A stretch of 32,747 nucleotides of DNA from Xanthoparmelia taractica (taxonomy: Eukaryota > Ascomycota > Lecanoromycetes > Lecanorales > Parmeliaceae), in NCBI GenBank assembly GCA_033085395.1, contig JANQBS010000365.1:1-32747 (forward strand), written 5' to 3'. The position numbers and the translations under genes were made by a program. Under the pieces are notes generated by a model. It was not told where the DNA came from, searched no databases, and was given only the letters and a program-made list of their open reading frames with translations. Shown here piece after piece: positions 1-9,400 of this stretch. The first letter of the stretch is position 1. The number at the start of each line of letters is the position of its first letter.

Positions 1-480
1 TATAATTTTTTAAAAAAAGTTAAAAAAAAGTTAAAAACGACTATATTCAACAGATACCACACCTTTCCGACCCGTACACTCGTAACAAGATCTAGATGTA
101 TTCGTAACGTATTTTAATAGAAGCTTCTTGAACTAAGCTGGGTTATAGCCTCGATCTCGAGCTTATTTTATTAATCGTGTAATAAATAATAAGCTAATTT
201 CGATAATAATAGTAATGATTTTGCGAGCTATTCCAGCCTCGATTAGAGTTAGAGCTTATATACGTATATTATTATTATAATTAATACTCTATGTATTAGA
301 TATATTAAAATATAAAGAAGATAAAAAGAATAGAGAGTATTAGTTCTAAGAAAGTTATATTTATACTATATTCTCTCCTCTTTTCTTATCGCAAGTATAC
401 TTAGCATTAAATAAAAAAAATTGAATCTCTAAAGATCTCGAAATATAGTTATCGAGACGTGCAGAAAGAATATCGCATAT
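1..480. repeat. AT-rich, RIP-like degenerate block
   Basis: Very AT-rich sequence in which TpA is far commoner than CpA or TpG, with runs of taataa/tatata and no credible reading frame. In Pezizomycotina this composition is typical of repeats mutated by RIP (C-to-T at CpA), so this is probably the remains of a transposable element. The parent element cannot be recognised. Confidence 0.6.
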
Positions 481-903
481 ATAAAAATTTGTATATAAAG
501 CACAGGTATTATATGCAAAGCATTGATAGATTTTTGAGAAGTTTCGGAGTCAGCCTTACAGGAATGCCAAGGGCTTGGCATTTCAGGACTCCTCCGTACA
601 CTTAAGCGTGTTCCCATACGATTAACAGTATGCGCTTTACTCTGCAGGGAGTCATATATAAGCGCTGGTGGCGCTGTCAGCTGAAGAAGGTACTTCGCAA
701 CAGGCCAACTAAATTGCTTCGAGGAAATTTATTTTTATCTAACAGGCCAATTGATTTGCTTCGAAGGACTTCGATTTTTATCCATGTCGTCTCTAAGATC
801 AGCTTTTAGACAGTCATTTAGACGATGGAGTGCCCGTAGAGCCGATAGTCTAACATCCTCAGATAAAGATTATTTCTACATATAAATTGATTCGGATTCA
901 TCG
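481..903. other. Upstream region of the membrane-protein gene
   Basis: No gene seen. It contains a perfect inverted repeat at 563-582 (9-nt arms around gg), a TATA-like catatataag at 652-661 about 245 bases before the next start codon, and a 42-bp tandem duplication at 699-782. The TATA-like site could serve the gene at 904; this is inference. Confidence 0.4.
699..782. repeat. Imperfect 42-bp tandem duplication
   Basis: Two adjacent 42-base units (699-740 and 741-782) both begin aacaggccaa and share ttgcttcga and tttttatc. They lie 120-200 bases upstream of the start of the membrane-protein gene, so the duplicated block could carry a regulatory site. No known motif is recognised. Confidence 0.7.
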
Positions 904-2628
904 ATGGCAACTCTTCTTTTCAGAAACATCTTTGGCATTCGGGTTCTGATGGTGCTTTACTTTTCCTCGCTCGCAGCTGGCTTCAATGCCACCGTTTCAC
1001 TTTCAGACGATCAGCCTGTGGGGTGGCAGGCAGGAGCTGACAGCCGAGGAACATGGGCTATCGTAAGCAGCTGTTTATCCACAATTTTTGCCTGTACATG
1101 GAGCATTCAGCATCTTAATGTCCCGGGCAAACCAACCTTGGACGGGAAGTGGGCTCGCAAATTCCGAAGCTGCAAATGGATGGTCGTCAATATCCTCTTC
1201 CCCGAATTTATAGTTCTCCAGGCCGCATTCGAGCTTTTTATGGCCATACAGGCTTTAAAACTTATGAAAAAAAGGGGAAAAAACGTGGCTTATCCCTGGT
1301 GGTATAATCTTTTCCGATCCCCATCGACCCTTGTCCAACAGCTTTCAGACTCATGGCGCTCCTATTCCCACCACTATGATAGCCGAGATTTCGAGGACCA
1401 GAAACCGGCAGAATCCCCTGAGTGGACCCTCACACATTGCTTCTTTGCAAACATGGGTGGCTTTTACTACGAATATGGGGAATCGCGATTCCCCTTGACG
1501 GCTCCACAGATTGCAGAACAACCGAATGGTTTCGACAGTCCAGAAATGCAGGAAGAAGATATTCAGGATAGAAGCAAGAGAGACTGGTTTGCAAAGGGCG
1601 TTGCAGCCTTACAATTTTCGCAACTTATTCTTTCGCTTATAGTGCGGAGAGCTCAGGGACTTGACTTTTCACAGCTTGAGACCATCACACTCGGCTTTGT
1701 CGTTTGCGGCGCTCTGATTTACCTTATCTATCTTTATAAGCCTCAAAATGTGGAAACATCTTTCGAGGTGAAAAGCGGGGGAACAGACGGAGCTCCCATT
1801 CAATTTGAAAGAACTTATGACAGTTTTTGGGACATTCTCACCAATAAACGAACCGATACGGCTAATATCAACAAGGTTGATCGTATCCCAAATGACAACA
1901 TTCCTATCGTACGGAACTCATCGGCCCACCCTGGCATCCTTCTCTTGGCAGTGGCATCGGGCCTGTTCGGCGCATTGCATGCTATTGCCTGGAATTTCGA
2001 CTTTCCCACGGCCATTGAGAGGATCTTCTGGCATACGGCGACAGTGATTGCCGCTGTGAGCCCCCTCGTCGGGCTTATCACAATTCCATTTGCGCAATTA
2101 ACTGTGTCCTCTGGTGATCCTCGAGTCTTTGTGGCGAATTGTCTCCGACTTCTGAGAGAATTCTCGTGGCAGCCTTTTGACAAAGACATAGCCGAAGCAG
2201 CGTACCAAAAACTCGAGGATATATACACAGGAAAGACGGAGGACTCATTCTATAAAAATATCTTTTCTGAACCTCAGTTTCGAAAACACCTCCTCGAGTT
2301 TATCGAAAACAGCGAAGGCTTTTGGAAGACACCACTCGCTAGTCCACATGATGACTTCATTAAGCAGTTCAAGAGCCTTTGTGACCTAATGGAGAATAAT
2401 GGTGTCAAGAAACTCTGCGATTTGGCCAAGACCAATGTCTTCCCACAGAAAAACCTGCTTCCAAAGGAATTCAACCTTTCGGTACTCTTCTTGACGAGCG
2501 GTCTGTACTGTCTATCGCGTCTGTCGCTATTGGCTTTATCGTTGTCGAGTCTTCGCCGGATGCCAAAGTCGGTGTATTTGAATACACCTTGGACAAAAAA
2601 TATTCCATCTCTCGGCTCTATGAGCTGA
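904..2628 (+). CDS. Uncharacterised fungal multi-pass membrane protein
   Basis: Single-exon frame of 574 codons starting at ATG 904. Residues 1-26 look like a signal peptide or signal anchor. Hydrophobic segments follow near 50-70 (containing TWSIQHLNVP), 92-116, 230-250, 255-278, 340-362, 372-398 and 525-550, so about seven membrane spans are likely. A long hydrophilic loop (about 125-225) separates spans three and four. The pattern of an RGT...SC..TI.ACTW..QHLNVP start and an LRRMPKSVY...TKNIPS tail fits a family of fungal membrane proteins of unknown function known to me only as hypothetical proteins. The tail matches that pattern, so the frame appears complete. No catalytic motif is visible. 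It stands alone, flanked by a RIP-like block and a dead NLR. Coding status is fairly sure; function is unknown. Confidence 0.8.
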   Translation: MATLLFRNIFGIRVLMVLYFSSLAAGFNATVSLSDDQPVGWQAGADSRGTWAIVSSCLSTIFACTWSIQHLNVPGKPTLDGKWARKFRSCKWMVVNILFPEFIVLQAAFELFMAIQALKLMKKRGKNVAYPWWYNLFRSPSTLVQQLSDSWRSYSHHYDSRDFEDQKPAESPEWTLTHCFFANMGGFYYEYGESRFPLTAPQIAEQPNGFDSPEMQEEDIQDRSKRDWFAKGVAALQFSQLILSLIVRRAQGLDFSQLETITLGFVVCGALIYLIYLYKPQNVETSFEVKSGGTDGAPIQFERTYDSFWDILTNKRTDTANINKVDRIPNDNIPIVRNSSAHPGILLLAVASGLFGALHAIAWNFDFPTAIERIFWHTATVIAAVSPLVGLITIPFAQLTVSSGDPRVFVANCLRLLREFSWQPFDKDIAEAAYQKLEDIYTGKTEDSFYKNIFSEPQFRKHLLEFIENSEGFWKTPLASPHDDFIKQFKSLCDLMENNGVKKLCDLAKTNVFPQKNLLPKEFNLSVLFLTSGLYCLSRLSLLALSLSSLRRMPKSVYLNTPWTKNIPSLGSMS

Positions 2629-3643
2629 CTTAGGCTTTGTGGTAAGGATGCAGAGAGAGAAAAAGGTCGTACGAGAGAGGAAATTCCCATTTTGACACCT
2701 TGTCAGTATTCTAGGCACCTCAGACAAGAACTAGCTAAGTTCTACTTAGGGCGAGGCGGGACAAGGATGGTTGCTCTATCCAGGGTAGACGCGATATGAA
2801 TAGACTAAGGGAAACATAGGAACGCAACCACCAGGTTTAGCAGATGGTATATATCTACCGGACCGCGAAGCGTACTGGGCGATACTCAATAGTGCTGCCA
2901 TACCCCCCAAACCGAGCCCCCTCCCCTAAGCTCCTGCGGGTCCTACTCATCGAACAACTCGGTCTCAGCAGAAGAAGATTCACAGGGAGAGCCTTCACCT
3001 GATACAATGCCAGCAAGAAGGAAGGGTAGCAAAGCGCAGGAGAAGGGTCAGCCAAAGAATACAGACACCGGCTGCCAGCTGTCAGTACACACCTTAGCGT
3101 GAACCATCCTCAGAACCTAAGAGTTTTCAGCATTTGATATCTCTTTGACCTGGTGATTAAAGTTGAGGCAAAATAGGAAGAATGCCGGCGATCTTAGTCA
3201 ATGCAAAGCAGTGCAACATTGTAAATTTCCTGTAAAGTAAGACAGATTCGGATGGTGAAATAGGTGGCAACGAGTCCAGTCATCGCTGCTTATATACGTA
3301 TGGCAATGGTTCTAAAGACCCTTTCGACTCTTCATCTCGAGCCCTTGCTACCTCGTAACTGTAGTGTGTACGATTGTGCAGGCAGTCAGGCAGGAGGCCC
3401 GGTGTTAGTCGCTCGACTTAGCAGGTTGGTCCTTAGGTAACTTCAGGATGGTGTCCTTTCTGGGATGTTTTGACCAGACCAACCCAAGCCAAGAGCCGGA
3501 CCCGCCGATGCTGCCCCCACGCTGCAAGCGGTAGGAAGGAGCAGCCGAGCGTCGGCTTTCTGTGCGATGCGCCAGCCTCGTACAGCGCTGTACAACTATA
3601 AACATCAACCGAGCTGGTAAATTTCTTCCGAATACAGAAAGCC
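2629..3643. other. Intergenic, no gene seen
   Basis: About 1 kb without a convincing reading frame; the short minus-strand frames here have no recognisable content. A TATA-like ttatatacg lies at 3290-3298, and a perfect 14-bp palindrome gtacagcgctgtac lies at 3580-3593, 50 bases before the start of the NLR pseudogene. Both may be relics of its promoter. Confidence 0.5.
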
Positions 3644-5025
3644 ATGGATCGTCAAGCCTACACAGTGGGATGGATTTGCGCGGTGAAGACGGAATATGTG
3701 GCTGCATGCGAGCTCTTGGACGATGAACGCCCTCCTCTCCCATCCTTTCGTGGCGTGACAGCAATCCCCGGCGACGGTAGCGAAGGACATGCTCCGCTCG
3801 TTCGAATCGACCCGCATCGAGCCAGTAGTGGGAAGCGGAGGGAGAGCGCTAAGCCAGAAGAGCGACATCCGACTGAGCGACGTGGTGGTAGGATGTCTGG
3901 TGGGGAGAAGCGGAGGCGTCCTCCCGTACCGTTTGGCAAAGCGGTGCAAGGGGAGGAGTTCGAAATAACAGGAAGATTGAACTCTGCCCCGACTGTTTCA
4001 TTGACGGCATTGAATCAACTGGACATGCGCCGAAACGGTCCATGCAATGGTGACCAAGGACCCACGATTGCCGGAAAAATACGAATATCCGAGGCTGGAG
4101 AAGGATCGATGATACGAGTCTAGCTTACCTCACGTCGACAGCCATGTGGGATGTCAGGTCGGCTGCGGGTCCAATATCCCGTCTGTGGTTCAGCGGCAGC
4201 CGCGATCGCCCAGTCCAACGTACGTTACGGGATCCGTGTTGCGAATGTGGGTGACGGATGGTTTGTGGCTACTGAAAAATCTGACTATATACAAGCGATA
4301 GGGCTGAGTAGTGCCAAATTTCAACAATTCTCGCATTGGCCGACCAGCTAATGAAAGATGCTATGGCTCGGGATAGGATGAGTGAGGAGCACAATGTCCT
4401 ATGCTTCGAGATGGAGGCCGCAGGGTTGTCGAATGACTTCCCGTGCGTCGTCATCCGAAGGATTTGCGATTACTCAGACTCGCACAGGAACGATGAGTGG
4501 CAAGGGTATGCGGCAGCCACGGCAGCATCGTACGTGAAGGAGCTTCTTTAGATCATGCCTCGGAACTAAGGAGCAAGGGCCCGACGGGCGGCCAATGTTA
4601 TTACGGATACTGGCGAGCTTACCTGGGCAGAGTAACACTTTGGGGAATGAGAGAGGACAATGCTTCAGCGTGAGTGAGAAGTGAATTGTAGAGACTTAAA
4701 GTCTCCCCTAGAAACAAACAAGCTCTGACAGCATACTTTCTAGAAGATGATGGATTCCCGCACACAGGTCTCCGGTCGCTGGCCACTCCGTCAATCGAAG
4801 GCCCGAGATGGAAGAGATGGAAGAAATCTACTGCAGTAGAAGGCGCAGAAGGGACGAGTGATCCACGTCCTTCACGGCCTGGGCGGAATCGAAAAGACGT
4901 AGCTGGCGATCGCACACGCTCGATGGCACCGGCACATATATAGTGCGTTGGTGTGGTTGAATGGCAGCAGTAGAGATACAGTGCTACAGAGTCTGGCTCG
5001 ATTTGCGCTTTACCTCAGTCTTCCT
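3644..5025 (+). pseudogene. Decayed NLR: nucleoside phosphorylase-like domain plus broken NB-ARC
   Basis: Remains of a fungal STAND protein with a PNP_UDP-type N-terminal domain, spread over all three frames. It begins MDRQAYTVGWICAVKTEYVA, the usual start of this domain. About 30 residues are then missing. The reading resumes in another frame at about 3771 (ATVAKDMLRSF, SDIRLSDVVVG) and returns to the first at about 3925 (FGKAVQGEEFEITGRLNSAP). It hits an in-frame TGA near 4110 inside KDR*YES and ends in a third frame with NVLCFEMEAAGL and RICDYSDSHRNDEWQGYAA (to 4551). Further on, RRPEMEEMEEI (about 4780-4825) and VLHGLGGIEKT*LAIAHAR (from 4867) are the GRxxE stretch and P-loop of an NB-ARC domain. 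The P-loop Gly before Lys has become Glu and the following Gln has become TAG. Similarity stops at SLARFALYLSLPFS. The last two changes are G-to-A and C-to-T, as RIP would give. An intron near 4215-4330 could explain one discontinuity, but not all. Confidence 0.85.
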
Positions 5026-5144
5026 TTCTCCTAGTAACAGTCTCCCAGGGTTTTGGGGCGCCTTTACAGAATTACCCTTTAGGATGTTCGCAAATTCTTT
5101 CCTTCGTGCTGTTATTGCAGCCAAACAGTGTTAAGGGCAACAGC

Positions 5145-5330
5145 TCGTTTACCCTGTGGCTGGTCCCCTGGGGTATTAGTGACCCCAACCATTTTTTCCC
5201 TTATAAGTCATCCGGCAGGATTCGTGCTCCCTACGGTAATCATTCTTCTAGGGTATTAGTGCCCTCAAGGGTTCGTTTACCCTGTGGTTATTGGTCCCCT
5301 GGGGTGTTCGTGACCCCAGATATTCCTTTG
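5145..5330. repeat. Three imperfect repeats with GGGGT/ACCCC hairpins
   Basis: Copies starting near 5145, 5221 and 5273 share ttcgt-tac/ctccct...gg...agggt-ttagtg-ccct. The first and third contain tggtcccctggggt followed by gtgacccca, so tggggt (5169-5174 and 5300-5305) can pair with acccca (5182-5187 and 5313-5318). The second keeps a weaker aggg/ccct pair. Spacing is irregular (76 and 52 bases). Origin unknown. Confidence 0.55.
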
Positions 5331-5470
5331 CCCTGTGGGAGCAGTCAGAATTGGCTCCGAAACCTAACAACTGACATCGAACCTAAATAAAGCGGGAAGA
5401 GGCAGATTTTCCATACAAGGTAGCTGCTGCAGCCAGTTTCGTGGTCCCAGAGCTGCATCAGATATCCATC

Positions 5471-5490
5471 TAATAATAATAATAATAATA
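5471..5490. repeat. (TAA)n microsatellite
   Basis: Uninterrupted trinucleotide run of about 20 bases in a gene-free stretch. Confidence 0.9.
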
Positions 5491-6482
5491 CCACAAGCGT
5501 TTACGGTTGCATTCACGCCCTGCTTTTGCGTTTATTCTTCTCTCTTAGACAGTAGGCTTGATGATCGGTGGTCTGGTCGAACTCGTCGAGACTGTGTCGG
5601 TGTTCCCGGTGTTTCATTATCCATCCTCTCTCCAACCTCGCTCTATAACATATCTAGTCACAGAGTCCGCCAGACAAAACGAGTCTTGAAATTATCAGTA
5701 TAACAGTTGCAATAATTACGATTGTTGCAAACACTCCCGCCCCCATCGTCGGTGGTCTTGGAGTTCACTACTACGATCTCGGCAATGATGACTTGCACTA
5801 CGATTCATCTGTCAATGTTCACAATCTGCTAGTAGCCTGGTCGTGGATTGGGGAGTAGAGCTTTCTGGACAGACAGGCATGTACGTACCAAAGCTCTTTC
5901 GGTCGAATGTTATAACTTTAATGGGTATACAGATTTTATCGTCAATAACGACTGTCGAATCGTATGTGGAGAAACTGCTGTCTCCGTAATAATTACCGTT
6001 GTACACCTCGAACCTACCTTGGCCTCCACCACTTCCGGTCCGAGTGCCGCGTCTACATCCTCAAGGCTAGGATACGAGTCTACTGAAACAAGTAGTATAG
6101 TTTTAGGGACGGCTACGTTGAGGTCTCCATGTTCATCCTCCTTAAGCCTCCCGTACTTACAGTCGATGATTCCAGCTGCTGTTGGACTCGTGCCCTTTCA
6201 GCTAAGATCCTCTGGGATAGCCTTTAATAGTGTTTAACGTCCTCCCGTCCTTTTCATGGTGATAGGAACTACGGGTAAGCCGACTATCAGTGTTGCTTAC
6301 CGACCAGTCCTTTAAGACGTCTTCGTCTATGTTACTACGGCGCCGGTTCTATGGAGCACAGTGATCTCTATAGCTGCACGAACTCCTTCTATCACTTGTA
6401 AGCAAACTTCGTCCTATCACTAGCATAGTGATTGACTTCGTGGCGGATGAGGAGGATGGATATGTAGAGTATAGATACTGAA

Positions 6483-9400
6483 CTAGGATTCTAGATTAGG
6501 CCTGAGCAGCCGTATTATGGCCTCAAACGTCGGCTTCTCCCATAGGTCACATCTGTTCTCCTCTCTTACTGCAATCATCAGTGCTGTCTCTCCATTTTTA
6601 TTCTTTGCGTTGATATCCGCCCCCTTCTCCAACAGCAGCTGTATTACGGCCTCCTCCCCAGATTTAGCTGCAATCATCAGTGCTGTCTCTCCATTCTCAT
6701 TCTTAGCGTTAATATCCGCCCTCTTCTCCAGCAGTAGTTGTACTACGCCCCAGTGTCCGTATTGAGCTGCTACCATCAGCGCTGTCTCTCCATCTATATC
6801 CTGAGCCCTGATATCTGCCCCCTTCTCCAACAGCAGCTGTATTACGGCCTCCTCCCCATATTTAGCTGCAATCATCAGTGCTGTCTCTCCATCTGTATCC
6901 TTAGCGTTGATATCCGCCCCCTTGTCCAGCAGTACCTGTACTACGGTCTTTTGTCCATAGCTAGCTGCAATTATCAGTGCTGTCTCTCCATAATTATTCT
7001 GAGCCTCCATATTCGCCCCTTTCTCCAATAGCAGCCGTATTACGACCTCGTGTCCATGTTTAGCTGCTCCTACCAGCGCTGTCTCTCTATCTTTATCCCT
7101 AGCCTCGATATCCGCCCCCTTCTCCAGCAGTAGCCGTATTACAGCGTCATAACCGCTGTGAGCTGCAATTACCAGCGCCGTCCTGTCAAGTCTATCTTTA
7201 GCCTCCATATTCGCCCCTTTCTTCAACAGCAGCCGTATTACGACCTCGTGTCCATGTTCAGCTGCTCCTATCAGCGCTGTCTCTCCATCTTTATCCCTAG
7301 CCTCGATATCCGCCCCCTTCTCCAGCAGTAGCCGTATTACAGCGTCATAACCGCTGTGAGCTGCAATTACCAGCGCCGTCCTGTCAAGTCTATCTTTAGC
7401 CTCCATATTCGCCCCTTTCTCCAACAGCAGCCGTATTACGACCTCGTGTCCATGTTCAGCTGCTCCTACCAGCGCTGTCTCTCTATCTTTATCCCTAGCC
7501 TCGATATCCGCCCCCTTCTTCAGCAGTAGCCGTATTACAGCGTCATAACCGCTGTGAGCTGCAATTACCAGCGCCGTCCTGTCAAGTCTATCTTTAGCCT
7601 CCATATTCGCCCCTTTCTCCAACAGCAGCCGTATTACGACCTCGTGTCCATGTTCAGCTGCTCCTACCAGCGCTGTCTCTCTATCTTTATCCCTAGCCTC
7701 GATATCCGCCCCCTTCTTCAGCAGTAGCCGTATTACAGCGTCATAACCGCTGTGAGCTGCAATTACCAGCGCCGTCCTGTCAAGTCTATCTTTAGCCTCC
7801 ATATTCGCCCCTTTCTCCAACAGCAGCCGTATTACGACCTCGTGTCCATGTTTAGCTGCTCCTACCAGCGCTGTCTCTCCATCTTTATCCCTAGCCTCGA
7901 TATCCGCCCCTTCTTTCAGCAGCAGCCGCACCACGGCCTCGTGGCCACTCCGAGCCGCCCACATCAGCGCTGTCATGCCGTCGCCGTCAACTTTTTTCAG
8001 ACAACATGAATGCTCTGACTTATTTGTCCCACCCTCCGTAAGAACAAGCTTCTCAGCAAGCGGTAGAATGCCAAGATACGAAGCTAAATGCAATAGTGTG
8101 AATGACTCGGGCGGTCTACAATACATTTCCCAACCCCAATATGCCTCCAACCAAGACGTACGAATCTGAGACTTCTCATGGTAAAAAGGGAGTGATAAGT
8201 CGAAAACATCTTCTGAACGAGCTAAGGATCTTGCATGTTCATGCCAATGAAGCGCAGCGTACGAAAGCAATGGAAAGGCTCTCAAATGACCGGGATTACT
8301 CAAGAGCTGCTTGGGGTCACATTCTCTGTTTTCAAGAACGCCAGATTCCAGGTAGACCAGACATCTTCTTGCAATCTCATGATTCGCAACCTCTTCTTTG
8401 ACACGGAAGACCTCTAGCTCAGGATTTGAGTCCCAGATTTTACGCAAAAGGTAATCCTTGGCTGATTGATGGATAAGACCAACTTCGTTTCCTTTGATCA
8501 CCAGGAAGTATCCGCAGTATGAGACTTGGTCTCGTATTAACTGATCGGGAGTGAAGAAAGAAGGTTCAGCAGTATTATCCATCGCAATGCTCAGCTCCGA
8601 GAGAGTCAAAGGGCGAACAGCCATGACAACCCAGCGTAATATCTTAGCGGCAATTTCTCGTCGATTGTTATCAATCTGAAGTAGGATGCGGGCATATAAT
8701 TCATCCAACCCTGGTGGGAAAAGACCCAAGGCTTGTTCGACTTCGGTCTTCTTGTATTTCCCCAGCGCTTGGGCTACAATCCCTACCCAGAGGAATGTAC
8801 CATGCGCGCGATCGCGGAAAACTTTTTCCACGTGTACACGTAATCTTTCCGGATACTGTCTGCGTCCAGAGAGCTCCTTGACCTTCGCCTTGATAAACAG
8901 ATCAATATCTCTGTTGATCTCAGTATCTGCGTCCGGATCTAAAGAAATACGAGGGAAGCTCGATAGCAACTCTGGTATACAATCTGGAAGATCTCGGCTG
9001 ACAATAAGCAAGTTGAGATGGCAGGCTGACGATTCATTGGGCTCTGCAGGTAAGAGAGCGGCGAATTTCCTGAGAAGCACTTCTAACAAAGCTTCGTCGC
9101 ATTCGTCGAGACCATCCAGCACACAATACGTAGTTTCAAGAGCAGGATCACAGACCATAGTCTCGAAGATACTCCACAGCGTTTCGAATGACGTACTAAG
9201 GAATAAAGATTTCTTGTGTATTTCGAAGTTTGGTAGGATATGATCTAACAACTTCGGGCATGATCGTAAAAGCTGATAAATGAGTCCTCTGAGAACAGCG
9301 TCAGCCGTGTTGCGCTTTTCGTCTTTGTTGTCGCAAAAGTATTGCAGGAACAGCTTGTCTTGCGGGAACAGCTCGTTTTGCGAAGGCCTTGCGATTCCCT

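Larger units (their letters stand above)
5026..6482. other. Degenerate region downstream of the dead NLR
   Basis: No supportable gene. It includes hairpin-bearing imperfect repeats (5145-5330), a TAA microsatellite (5471-5490) and a moderately TpA-rich stretch to 6480. A frame at 5848-6237 encodes a Ser/Thr-rich segment, and 5740-5850 can be read as GVHYYDLGNDDLHYD, but both break quickly. This may be the remains of a secreted Ser/Thr-rich protein or of the lost NLR tail; neither can be shown. Confidence 0.45.

Noticed and set aside
563..582. Perfect inverted repeat as a terminator or operator
   Set aside because: A single 9-nt-arm palindrome in a fungal intergenic region has no assignable function; noted only as part of the upstream region.
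5848..6237. Ser/Thr-rich plus-strand frame
   Set aside because: Short, without a signal peptide, in a TpA-rich degenerate stretch; more likely decayed sequence than a gene.
7011..7893. Regularly spaced identical repeats resembling a CRISPR or satellite array
   Set aside because: The 198-bp period is six times 33 bases, the frame is open throughout and each half encodes an ankyrin repeat; there are no spacers.
6517..8401. Plus-strand open frames opposite the NLR
   Set aside because: They mirror the repetitive ankyrin codons of the minus strand and have no domain of their own.
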